64,000 nucleotides of DNA from Branchiibius cervicis (GTDB taxonomy: Bacteria; Actinomycetota; Actinomycetes; Actinomycetales; Dermatophilaceae), in contig NZ_JBHSWJ010000002.1 of NCBI RefSeq assembly GCF_042661605.1, forward strand, positions 2,232,001 to 2,296,000, given 5' to 3'. Position 1 is the first letter of the stretch. Each line of letters begins with the position of its first letter. Made by a program: the position numbers and the translations under genes. Below are positions 42,388 through 49,895 of the stretch, piece by piece. A model generated the notes under the pieces. The model was not told where the DNA came from, searched no databases, and saw only the letters and a list, made by a program, of their open reading frames with translations.

Positions 42388-43613
42388 GCGCCCTGCCCTG
42401 CGCCCAGGTCCGCGGGTACGACGACCGCTTCGCGCAGCAGCCGCCGCGCCAGGACCACACCGTCGTCGGCGTCGAGTCCGGGCAGCGCTCCGGCTGCGAT
42501 CGGCGTACCCGCATGCAAGGCTTCCAGCGCCTCGGCGCAGGTGGCCGGGAACGTGATGGTGCGGTCGGTCAACCGCAGGCTCACCTTTTCGCCGTTCCGG
42601 CGCACCGCCGCGATCAATGCGTGCCGCCACCGGACCACCGTTGTGCTGTCGAGGTTTTCGACCGCAATCACCGTTGCCAACGGGCGGACGGCGGTCGGGC
42701 GGGTCCGTTCGGAGAACGTGCGGGCGATCCGGTCGCCGGCGTTCTCGGCGGTGCCGGCAGGGGCGTCGCGCAGCACGTCGGACAGGACCGCGATGGTCTT
42801 CTGCGCGATGGCCGCCACCTCGTCCGGACTGGTGAGGTCAGCACCCAGCGGCAGCGAGCCGCGCAGTTCTTGGGCCCCGGCCAGTTCGTCGACGATGGCC
42901 CGTACCACGTCGTACGTCGTGATGGCGGCCACACCCACCGTCAGGTGGATCGAGGTCTGCCCGAGGGCGCGAGCGGAGTGCAGCCAACCCCGGGGAAGGT
43001 AGAGCGCGTCGCCGGGCTCGAGGACCGTGTCGATGACGGGGTCCTCGGCTGCCCGGGCCTCGACGGCGGCGCGGCGGTCGGACCACGGCTGGCCGGAGAG
43101 TGGATCGGTGAATACCGGCTCGTGGATCGTCCAGTGCTTGCGACCGGACACCTGCAGGACAAAGACGTCGTGCACGTCGTAGTGCGGGTCGAAGCCGCGA
43201 TTGCTCGCCGGAGTGATGTAGGCGTTGGCCTGGACCGGATGCCCGAGATCGTCCACGGCATCGCGAACGAAGTCGATGATCGGCGGCCACAACCGGTGCA
43301 AGCCCTGCAGCACGAGAGTGGCGCCGTTCGCGAATTGGTTCAGCACCTTGGCCGAGTCGACCTGATCCGGCATCTCAGCGCCGAATCCGGCTGTCCCGAC
43401 GAACTTTTCGCGAGCCACCAGATTGCCGTCGCGGGCCATCCGGATGAACGGGGTGCGCACGCCGCGCTCCGCGATCAGCTCATCGACCGCCTCCGGCGAC
43501 AGGAGGTCATCGAAGGGTCGCGGCAGATCCCCTGACCGGGTCAGCAGCGGTTGCCGTCCCCAGTAGTCCTGGGCGAAGGTCAAGGGATCGACCGCGACAC
43601 AACGGGTCAACAT
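42384..43613 (-). CDS. JmjC/cupin-type 2-oxoglutarate oxygenase (ROX-like)
   Basis: A 409-residue protein with the ribosomal-oxygenase type of JmjC fold. The Fe(II) triad is visible as His144 and Asp146 in 'DPHYDVHDVFVLQ' and His212 in 'YLPRGWLH', matching the layout of YcfD/ROX enzymes that hydroxylate Arg or His in ribosomal proteins. A C-terminal helical/winged-helix part (about 250-409) follows, as in that family. The gene starts 3 nt after the stop of a repetitive acidic peptide gene and overlaps the Suc/Fer gene. The adjacent peptide is therefore an obvious candidate substrate, although a ribosomal substrate is the conservative alternative. Confidence 0.82.
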   Translation of the reverse strand: MLTRCVAVDPLTFAQDYWGRQPLLTRSGDLPRPFDDLLSPEAVDELIAERGVRTPFIRMARDGNLVAREKFVGTAGFGAEMPDQVDSAKVLNQFANGATLVLQGLHRLWPPIIDFVRDAVDDLGHPVQANAYITPASNRGFDPHYDVHDVFVLQVSGRKHWTIHEPVFTDPLSGQPWSDRRAAVEARAAEDPVIDTVLEPGDALYLPRGWLHSARALGQTSIHLTVGVAAITTYDVVRAIVDELAGAQELRGSLPLGADLTSPDEVAAIAQKTIAVLSDVLRDAPAGTAENAGDRIARTFSERTRPTAVRPLATVIAVENLDSTTVVRWRHALIAAVRRNGEKVSLRLTDRTITFPATCAEALEALHAGTPIAAGALPGLDADDGVVLARRLLREAVVVPADLGAGQGA

Positions 43614-43616
43614 GGC

Positions 43617-44009
43617 TCAGGCAGAACCGTCCGCGCCACCGTCGTGGCCGTCGGGGTTCGAGCCACCGTCAGCAGGGCCCTCACCCTCACTGGCCGTGCC
43701 ATCGGCGCCACCGTCATGGCCGCCGGGGTTCGAGCCACCGTCAGCAGGGCCCTCACCCTCACTAGCCGTGCCATCGGCGCCACCGTCGTGACCGTACGGG
43801 TTGGACCCGCCGTCCGCGGGACCCTCACCGGCCGTGCCATCGGCGCCACCGTCGTGCCCATTGGGGTTCGAGCCGCCGTCAGCAGGGCCCTCACCCTGAC
43901 TCGCGGTTCCATCGGCGCCACCGTCATGGCCGCCGGGGTTCGAGCCACCGTCGGCCGGGCCTTCGCCGCCAGAGGTCGAGGTAGTGATGTCGTCGTCATC
44001 GAGCGCCAT
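43617..44009 (-). CDS. Acidic five-repeat Asp/Gly-rich peptide, possible modified-peptide precursor
   Basis: A 130-residue protein with a short acidic leader ('MALDDDDITTSTSG'), then five repeats of 22-24 residues with the pattern GEGPADGGSNPxGHDGGADG and a short TAS/TA linker. Position x is Gly, Asn, Tyr, Gly, Asp in order. There is no Cys, Lys or Arg, no signal peptide and no predicted fold. The ATG at 44009 has GAGAGG upstream. Small Asp/Gly-rich repeat proteins of this look occur beside cupin/JmjC genes in other actinobacteria, as far as I recall. With the JmjC gene only 3 nt downstream, a post-translationally hydroxylated peptide is an attractive idea; a structural or metal-binding role is the alternative. 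Confidence 0.75.
   Translation of the reverse strand: MALDDDDITTSTSGGEGPADGGSNPGGHDGGADGTASQGEGPADGGSNPNGHDGGADGTAGEGPADGGSNPYGHDGGADGTASEGEGPADGGSNPGGHDGGADGTASEGEGPADGGSNPDGHDGGADGSA
43620..43967 (-). repeat. Five tandem 66-72 bp coding repeats
   Basis: The repeat-peptide gene is built from five direct repeats (72, 66, 72, 72 and 66 bp). They are very similar at the DNA level and differ mainly at the variable codon after SerAsnPro and in the TAS/TA linker. Variation concentrated at one codon inside a conserved frame suggests homogenisation plus selection at that site. Confidence 0.85.
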
Positions 44010-44101
44010 GAGCGTTCCTCTCGGATCAAGGGATGTGCGACATGCGCGCACGTTCGCGACGCTACCGCCCGGCTTGCGGGATGGACAGCCTTAGGGATGC
44101 A

Positions 44102-44332
44102 TCAGTCGTCGACGATGACCAGCAGCTGACCGACTTCACAATCCAGCGCCCGGCAGATGGCTGACAGGGTCGAATACCGGATTGCCTTGGCCCTGTCGTT
44201 CTTGAGGACCGACAGGTTCACCAGTGACACCCCCACCAACTCACTTAACCGGGTGAGTGTCATGTCCCGCTCGGCCAGCAATTCATCGAGACGGCAGTGG
44301 ATTCCAGTCGGTTCGTCAGCCGGCGGCGTCAT
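44102..44332 (-). CDS. XRE-family HTH regulator (YozG-like)
   Basis: A 76-residue single-domain Cro/CI-type repressor. The HTH runs through 'MTLTRLSELVGVSLVNLSVLKNDRAKAIR' in its usual form, followed by 'LSAICRALDCEVGQLL'. Small XRE proteins of this kind are commonly paired with DUF2975 membrane proteins, as here; the ATG overlaps the DUF2975 stop (ATGA). The product probably binds the repeats upstream of the DUF2975 gene. The next leftward gene, 92 bp away, encodes the repeat peptide; whether this regulator controls it is unknown. Confidence 0.82.
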   Translation of the reverse strand: MTPPADEPTGIHCRLDELLAERDMTLTRLSELVGVSLVNLSVLKNDRAKAIRYSTLSAICRALDCEVGQLLVIVDD

Positions 44333-45057
44333 ATGAGCCCGTCCACATCTCGTTGCAGCACGCCGCCGTATCGGACCATCGCCGCGAAGGCCGCGAGCAG
44401 CAGGGCCAGACCCACCGGCCACCACACGATGGTCCAGCTGCCATCACTCTGGGGCAATCCGGTCGGTAGCTCCTGCCCATGCACATCTGGGCTCGACCAG
44501 GTGGTGAGTTGCAGCAAGGCCTCGGAGGCGCGGACGCCGGCGACTGCGTGCAGGATCTGAGCTAGAAGGCCCCCTATCAACACCGCCAACGCCGCCCATC
44601 CCGCCGCGTTCGAGAGTACCGGGGCGAACGGGTTGCCGCGGAGGAGTTGCCAGCAGGCGAGCGCAACCAGCACGCAGATTGTCAATAGAACCGCCGACGA
44701 CGCAACGTCGCCAAGAGTCCAGATGATGCGCGTCCCGGCCTGCAGACCGCTCACGGAAACGTCGGCTGAGGTGAAGCCTCCGTCCACGACATGCGCCGTC
44801 GGGCCCTCCACTGTGACGCCTGGGTTGAGTGCGGGCCAGAAGGAGGAAACCGGCACCGTCATAGCGGAAGGCCCGCTGCTGAAACATCGCATGATGCTGA
44901 TGACCATCGCGCCCACCGCGACTAGTCCGCCTAACGCCGCGGCTCCTCCCGTTACCTGAACAACCGCGCGGCCAGACAGGCGGTCGCGACGAGTCACGAC
45001 GACTGCGACTGCGACTAGCGCAACCACTGTGGCGACAGCCAGGCCACCAAACGTCAT
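44329..45057 (-). CDS. DUF2975 membrane protein
   Basis: A 242-residue protein with four membrane segments (about 5-22, 35-55, 110-135 and 150-170) plus a C-terminal one near 210-230. A short extracytoplasmic part lies between the second and third. Overall shape and its coupling to a small XRE regulator match the DUF2975 family, whose function is unknown. The start at ATG 45057 follows AAAGAGG. The promoter region contains overlapping CGATAA-type repeats, suggesting autoregulation by the XRE partner. Confidence 0.72.
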   Translation of the reverse strand: MTFGGLAVATVVALVAVAVVVTRRDRLSGRAVVQVTGGAAALGGLVAVGAMVISIMRCFSSGPSAMTVPVSSFWPALNPGVTVEGPTAHVVDGGFTSADVSVSGLQAGTRIIWTLGDVASSAVLLTICVLVALACWQLLRGNPFAPVLSNAAGWAALAVLIGGLLAQILHAVAGVRASEALLQLTTWSSPDVHGQELPTGLPQSDGSWTIVWWPVGLALLLAAFAAMVRYGGVLQRDVDGLI

Positions 45058-45071
45058 CCCAAGCCTCTTTG

Positions 45072-45105
45072 TTATCGATCAACGATAATAACGTTATTCG
45101 ATAAT
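45072..45105. promoter_or_regulatory. AT-rich operator cluster upstream of DUF2975/XRE genes
   Basis: Within 34 bp there are TTATCG-N5-CGATAA (45072-45088), the perfect palindrome AATAACGTTATT (45087-45098), and two direct copies of CGATAAT (45083 and 45099), 16 bp apart. This AT-rich cluster stands out in the high-GC background. It lies 15-48 bp upstream of the DUF2975 ATG, where an XRE repressor would act. Confidence 0.6.
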
Positions 45106-45123
45106 ATGTGAGGTGTCGAGCAT

Positions 45124-45969
45124 CTACGTCCCGGTCAGCGCGGAAGCATAGGCCCGCGGGGTCTGTCCGACGATGCGCTTGAAGTCACGGCTGAAGTGCG
45201 CGTAATCGAACCAGCCCAGATCGTGCGCAAGACCCGAAAGACTCTCGTACTCCGCGGCATTCAGCCGTTGGAGCGACTGATGGACGCGGCGGCGCATCAA
45301 CAGCCATTTCGGACCGACGCCGATGTAAAAGTTGCTCAGCCGCTCCAGCGAACGCTCGGTCAGACCGACCTGATCGGCCAGCTCGGCGACTGAGGACGCT
45401 TCCGCCGCATCGACAATCGCCGCCCGCTCCAGGATGCTCTCCGCTTCGTCCAGGTCGTAGACGTACCTATCTACCTGCCCGCTCACGAAGGCGTCGAACC
45501 GGAGGGCGGCGTTCTCCTGCCGGGGGTCGATGCCTTCCAGGGGATCCACCTGGCCGATGAACTTCTCGGCTCGAAACGTCCTGTCCCGCAGGCTCCTTGC
45601 GTCGATACCCGTGATCACGGAGAACGCTCCTGGTCGATAACGTATGCCGACCACGTGTCCCCAGCCGTACAACGTCACGTCGAAGCGGCGCCGACTGACC
45701 ACACCGGTGATGTAGGACCCGGGGCGTTCGGCACCGTGCCGGATCGAACCGCCCCACTCATTCGTGAGGTTGATCGCGGACAACGGCACGAGTGACGCGA
45801 CGTACCTGGTCCCTGGCGGTAGGTCCCACGACACCGACCAGAAGTGCTCGACGAACTGAGGATTCATCGCGCTTCGCCACCGCTGCAGCGTCGCGTGTCG
45901 CGCGAATCCGGCCGGGTCGAGGAGCACGCCCCGCTCGGCCAGGTGTGTCGGTTTCGTCCTAGTCACCAT
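45124..45969 (-). CDS. AraC-family transcriptional regulator
   Basis: A 281-residue regulator. The N-terminal part (about 1-150) is a ligand-binding domain of the DUF6597 kind ('VEHFWSVSWDLPPG', 'GWGHVVGIRYRPGAF'). The C-terminal AraC domain has the HTH pieces 'VAELADQVGLTERSLERLS' (about 198-216) and 'LAHDLGWFDYAHFSRDFKRIVGQTP' in two parts (about 250-272). It is divergent from a VOC-protein gene, with a 50-bp gap, and probably regulates it. Confidence 0.86.
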   Translation of the reverse strand: MVTRTKPTHLAERGVLLDPAGFARHATLQRWRSAMNPQFVEHFWSVSWDLPPGTRYVASLVPLSAINLTNEWGGSIRHGAERPGSYITGVVSRRRFDVTLYGWGHVVGIRYRPGAFSVITGIDARSLRDRTFRAEKFIGQVDPLEGIDPRQENAALRFDAFVSGQVDRYVYDLDEAESILERAAIVDAAEASSVAELADQVGLTERSLERLSNFYIGVGPKWLLMRRRVHQSLQRLNAAEYESLSGLAHDLGWFDYAHFSRDFKRIVGQTPRAYASALTGT

Positions 45970-46019
45970 CAGGCTGAGCGTAGGACGCTGGTCGGACAGA
46001 CCCCGATCAAGGAGCTACC

Positions 46020-46403
46020 GTGCCCTCTACCGCCACTCTCGCCATGGTCAGCATCGACTGCCCCGACCCCCAGACCGTCACGAAGATGTCTGAGTTCTAC
46101 CAGGGCGTGCTCGGTTGGGACGTCGCCTACGAAGGCGACGGTTACGCGATGCTGAAGGACGGCACCGCGGCCGCTCTCGGCTTCGGCGTTGCCGAGGACT
46201 TCAGAGTTCCGGAGTGGCCCAATCACGGCACCAAGCAGTTCCACCTCGACCTAGGTGCCGATGACGTCGAAGCCACGGTGCAGCACTGCGTCGAACTCGG
46301 CGCCACCAAACCCGAGGACCAGCCCGGCGGCGACCGTTGGACAGTCCTGCTCGACCCTGCCGGTCACCCGTTCTGCGTGACCAACCTGGCGAACTGGGGC
46401 TGA
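46020..46403 (+). CDS. VOC-superfamily (glyoxalase-like) protein
   Basis: A 127-residue protein with two beta-alpha-beta-beta-beta units. The first begins 'LAMVSIDCPDPQTVTKMSEFYQGVLGW' in the usual form, and the second ends 'WTVLLDPAGHPFCVTN'. Residues His73-like in 'TKQFHLDLG' and Asp/Glu positions fit a metal-binding or dimer VOC fold. Substrate unknown. The GTG at 46020 is preceded by AAGGAG. The adjacent divergent AraC gene suggests inducible expression, perhaps in response to a toxic compound. Confidence 0.8.
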   Translation: MPSTATLAMVSIDCPDPQTVTKMSEFYQGVLGWDVAYEGDGYAMLKDGTAAALGFGVAEDFRVPEWPNHGTKQFHLDLGADDVEATVQHCVELGATKPEDQPGGDRWTVLLDPAGHPFCVTNLANWG

Positions 46404-46414
46404 GCCCTGGCCCC

Positions 46415-46810
46415 TCAGAGTTTCGAGTCCGTCACTGCAGCAAAGAGGGTTCCGAGACCCCTGGCCACCGTCGGTAACGCTGCGCCCACCGGCTGCTGAT
46501 ACGCGTCCTTCACGGCTTCCGCATCGGTGTTCTCGTTGTACTCCCGTAGTCGGTCCTCGAGATCCGGGCCCTCAATGCTGACGTTGGCTATGCGCCCGGA
46601 CGCGATTTCGACGACGACATCGAAGCAACCTCCGCGACCCAGATCCGCCAGATCGCGGGAGTCGCACAGCTCCGGTGCCATCTCGTACACCGCGTCCAGC
46701 GGCGCGCAGAAGATGAACTGACCCTCGTCACCGGTGCCTTGCACGTCGGCGAAGCCGCGGGGCTCAAGCAAGGGATAGAGGGCCGCGCTGACCATGGCTG
46801 CCGTGCTCAT
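46415..46810 (-). CDS. Hypothetical 131-residue protein coupled to the PLP decarboxylase
   Basis: A 131-residue soluble protein I do not recognise. It has an N-terminal helix ('MVSAALYPLLEPRGF'), three cysteines (about 35, 49 and 62) and a segment 'DVVVEIASGRIANVSIEGPDL' that looks like a beta-sheet core. The ATG at 46810 overlaps the decarboxylase stop (ATGA), while longer frames lie wholly inside that gene. It is the last gene of the transporter-decarboxylase operon, so an accessory or immunity-like role is possible but unproven. Confidence 0.55.
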   Translation of the reverse strand: MSTAAMVSAALYPLLEPRGFADVQGTGDEGQFIFCAPLDAVYEMAPELCDSRDLADLGRGGCFDVVVEIASGRIANVSIEGPDLEDRLREYNENTDAEAVKDAYQQPVGAALPTVARGLGTLFAAVTDSKL

Positions 46811-48219
46811 CGCGAGAGTCGATCGAGGAAGGCGATCAACAGGGCCTCGCGCACGGCCGGCGGCGCGATGTCGAGGAGCGCGTTCACGGCAGCCATCCGC
46901 GGCGGGGCCGCCACCTGACCATCGGCTTCGGCAAGCCCGGCGATCTGCAACAACGCATCGAACGTTGCGTCGTCCAGGGTCGCCGGATCGATCGCTGCTG
47001 CGGCATCGCGCAAGCCCGGGTCGACCTGGATCGGGCCGACGGCCACCGCCGCGGAGACCGAACCGCTGAGCGCGGCGAGGAATTCCGGCACTGACGGCGC
47101 GGTTGCTGCCGACAGGCTCACGTGGACAGTCGCCGGGAAATCCTTGAACGACATCTGCGGCTGCACGAACCAGCCCCGGTCCAACATCAGGTCGCTCAGG
47201 GTGAAGACGTCCAGCGCGTCGTCCACTCCGATCGCGACGAGAGTCGAGTCCGGCGATGCGACCACGTGCAGGTGGTCGATGGACGCGATGCCATCGCCGA
47301 CCGCGCGGGTACCGGCGAGTGCATCCTGCGCCAGGCGCCGGTAGCCATCGACGCCGAAGTACCTCACCACCGCCCATGCTGCTGCGACCGGTCCGCCGGA
47401 CTTCGTCGACTGGACGGTCGAGTTGAGCATCGTGTACCCCGGCCAGTCGGCGCTGGCGAAGAACTGGGCCTGCCGGAACCCCGGATCCCTATACAGCAGA
47501 AGGGAAACGCCCTTGGGCGTGTAGGCGTACTTGTGCAGGTCGGCCGAGATGCTGGTCACGCCTTCGACCGCGAAGTCCCATGGCGGCAGGCCCTCAGCCC
47601 ACGGGAGTACCCACCCGCCGATGCAGGCGTCCACGTGCAGCCGGACGCCGGCCGGCCGGGTGAGTTCGGCAACCTGCCGGACCGGGTCGAGGACACCGTG
47701 CGCGTACGACGGCGCGGACACCGCGACCATGACCACCCGATCGCCGTATTGCTCCAATGCCTTTCCGATTGCGGCCGGGTCCGCGCGGAAGCTCACCGGA
47801 TCGACCGGCACACTGACCCGCTCCACACCGAAGTAGTGACACGCCTTGTGGAAGGCGGCATGGATGGTATCGGGTACGACGATCACCGGCTTGTCGACGT
47901 CCGCCGCGTCGCGTGCGGTCTTGACCGCCAGCAGGATTGACTCGGTCCCGCCGGAGGTCACGGTCCCTACCATCTGGTCACCACCGTGGAACATCGGGCG
48001 GGCGAACTCGACGAGGTCTCGTTCCATCTGCAACAAGCTCGGAAACGCCGTGGGGTCAAGGCCATTCGTGCCGCCGTACATCGCCAGGGCAGTGCGGCCC
48101 AGCTCATCGGCCTCCGCGACACCGGAGTCGTAGACGTAGGCGAGCGTCCGGCCTCCGTGCGTCGGGAGGTCGCGCGCCCGCAGTCCCTCCAGTTGACCCA
48201 GGATCTGCCGCGTGGTCAC
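46807..48219 (-). CDS. PLP-dependent decarboxylase/lyase (group II, sphingosine-phosphate-lyase-like)
   Basis: A 470-residue fold-type I PLP enzyme. The Schiff-base Lys lies in 'SADLHKYAYTPKG' near residue 230. The phosphate-binding 'TSGGTESILLAVKTAR' is near 90-105, and the cofactor Asp and His regions are seen in 'LHVDACIGG' and 'IHAAFHKA'. This pattern is shared by group II amino-acid decarboxylases and sphingosine-1-phosphate lyase-like enzymes; the substrate is not clear. The GTG at 48219 overlaps the transporter stop (GTGA). The coupling to a transporter suggests that it acts on an imported or exchanged amino compound. Confidence 0.82.
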   Translation of the reverse strand: MTTRQILGQLEGLRARDLPTHGGRTLAYVYDSGVAEADELGRTALAMYGGTNGLDPTAFPSLLQMERDLVEFARPMFHGGDQMVGTVTSGGTESILLAVKTARDAADVDKPVIVVPDTIHAAFHKACHYFGVERVSVPVDPVSFRADPAAIGKALEQYGDRVVMVAVSAPSYAHGVLDPVRQVAELTRPAGVRLHVDACIGGWVLPWAEGLPPWDFAVEGVTSISADLHKYAYTPKGVSLLLYRDPGFRQAQFFASADWPGYTMLNSTVQSTKSGGPVAAAWAVVRYFGVDGYRRLAQDALAGTRAVGDGIASIDHLHVVASPDSTLVAIGVDDALDVFTLSDLMLDRGWFVQPQMSFKDFPATVHVSLSAATAPSVPEFLAALSGSVSAAVAVGPIQVDPGLRDAAAAIDPATLDDATFDALLQIAGLAEADGQVAAPPRMAAVNALLDIAPPAVREALLIAFLDRLSR

Positions 48220-49556
48220 CCGGCGATAGTCTCACGAGGGGCGAGCCGGCTGTCCAGCCGGTAGCCACGCAGCGGTACCAGGCTCAGTGCCACCAGCGCG
48301 GCGGGAAGTATGGTGAATCCCAGCCGGATGGCCCATCGCGCCGAACCGGGCTGCTCAACCGACTCGTCCGCGGTGGAAGAGACGTAACCACCGACGGCCA
48401 GGATGATGGCAAAGAAGGCAGGCCCCAGGGCCAGTCCCAACGTCTCCGCCGCGGTCCAGACGCCACTGAACAGACCGATCCGGTTCTCGTTGCGCCCTGT
48501 GGGGTTGTGCGATGCCGCGTCGGCGAACATCGCCATCGGCAGAATCTGCGCCCCGGAGTAGCCCACGCCCACTACGGCGGCGGCTGGATAGACCAGCCAC
48601 TGCTGGCCGGCCAGCGCCACGAAGAGCAGAACCATCCCGACCAGCATGAACACACTGGACCAGACCCAGCCACGTAGCTTGCCTCGGCGATGTGCATACC
48701 GAGCCCGCAGGGGTTACGATGAGTGCCGGACCGACAAACGCGACGAAGAGCAGCGATGCAGCTGACTTCTTCTCCAGCAGGTCCTTCGCGACATACGCGA
48801 CGCCAGCCAGCATCACCCCTACGGCGAGCGCCTGGAGAACGAACGTCAGCAGCAGTGCCCGGAAGTCCGTGTTCTCGTTCACCGCTCGCACCTGGTCGCG
48901 TAGACCCTCCTCGACGGATGGAATCCGATGTTCGGGGGCGCCCTTGGTCGCCCACCACGCGCCGACCACGCCGGCGGTCAGCAGCAGCGCGACGTACACG
49001 CCCATCGCCCGGTATCCGGCGGCACTTTTGTGACCGAACGCGTCCACGATCAGTGGTGCGGTCGCGCCGGAGATCAGGATGGCCAGCGCGATGATTGCTA
49101 CGCGGGGGTCATCAGCGCCGTTCGCTCCCGGTAGTCCTGGGTCATCTCGGCGGGCATCGCGAAATACGGCACCTGGAAGAAGGCGTACGCCGTGGCACAC
49201 AGCAAGAAGAGCAACACCACCCACCCGGCAGCCAGGGCCGGTGGCGCGGTCGGCCCAGCGAACATCAGGGCGAAACAGAACGCCAGCGTCAAGCCGCCCT
49301 TGAGCAGGAAAGGGCGCCGTCGCCCGGCTGGGTTGGTGGATCGGTCGGAGATGCGACCCGCGATCGGGTTCATCACGACGTCCCAAGCCTTTGGAACGAA
49401 GACAATCAGACCGGCAACACCCGCAGCGACGCCGAGGGCATCGGTGAGGTAGGGCAGCAACAGCAAACCGGGCACGGTACCGAAGGTGCCGGTGGCAATA
49501 CTGCCCAAGCCGTATCCGTTCACGATTCGCTTCGGCAGCGGTGCAGCAGACGACAT
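48216..49556 (-). CDS. GPH/MFS-type transporter, frame broken twice
   Basis: Three frames together make a ~450-residue, twelve-span transporter. The N-terminus is 'GLGSIATGTFGTVPGLLLLPYL', followed by the GPH-like loop 'DVVMNPIAGRISDRS', the region 'FGHKSAAGYRAMGVYVALLL', and the C-terminal 'GYSGAQILPMAMFADA'. Adding one base at the G run 49104-49108 joins the first two parts ('LMTPRVAIIALAI'); the second break lies near 48712-48716. The family imports glycosides or other solutes with Na+ or H+. The ATG is at 49556. It is the first gene of an operon with a PLP decarboxylase. Confidence 0.75.
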
Positions 49557-49664
49557 GTAGCCAAACGCTAGTGGCGAGTATCCCCGCAGCGGGCCGGATG
49601 TTCGAAACCGTTGCGAGGTCAATCGATTCCGGCCACTGGTCGCACAAGCCAACGAGGTAACAGC

Positions 49665-49705
49665 GATTCCCCGGGAGGATCCGCACTGGATCCGCCCGGG
49701 GAATC
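49665..49705. terminator. 18-bp hairpin downstream of infB
   Basis: The arms 49665-49682 and 49688-49705 (starting GATTCCCCGGG and ending CCCGGGGAATC) pair with a single mismatch around a 5-nt loop, GCACT. This is one of the strongest hairpins in the window and lies about 180 bp beyond the infB stop, before the leftward transporter operon. It probably ends the rimP-nusA-infB transcript. Confidence 0.65.
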
Positions 49706-49710
49706 ATCTG

Positions 49711-49895
49711 CGCCGCCGGCTCGGCTGGCGCCTCGCCGACAATTGCGGGCTGCTCGGCTAGCGCCTCGCCGACAACTGCGGGCTCGCTCTACGTCAGGCG
49801 CAGTGCCCTACTTCGCACCTTCCTAGACCTCGCCCTCCGCCGCCGGCTCGGCTAGCGCCTCGCCGACAACTGCGGGCTCGCTCTACGTCAGGCGC
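49711..49895. repeat. Three direct repeats at and beyond the infB 3' end
   Basis: A unit of about 50 bp is present at 49752-49801 and 49845-49895, almost identical over its whole length (GCTCGGCTAGCGCCTCGCCG ... ACGTCAGGCGC). A shorter, diverged copy is at 49711-49751. The last copy contains the infB stop codon region. Each full copy has GCGCCT and AGGCGC at its ends, so each could fold into a loose hairpin. The repeats look like a local tandem duplication of the infB terminus. Confidence 0.8.

Noticed and set aside
43620..43967. Tandem repeats as a CRISPR array
   Set aside because: Units are contiguous 66-72 bp coding repeats without unique spacers, and no cas genes are present. No CRISPR array was seen anywhere in the window.
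43551..44129. Rightward 192-residue repetitive ORF ('RALTLTGRAIGATV') opposite the repeat peptide
   Set aside because: The repeats come from the peptide gene on the other strand; the leftward frame has the ribosome binding site and operon context.
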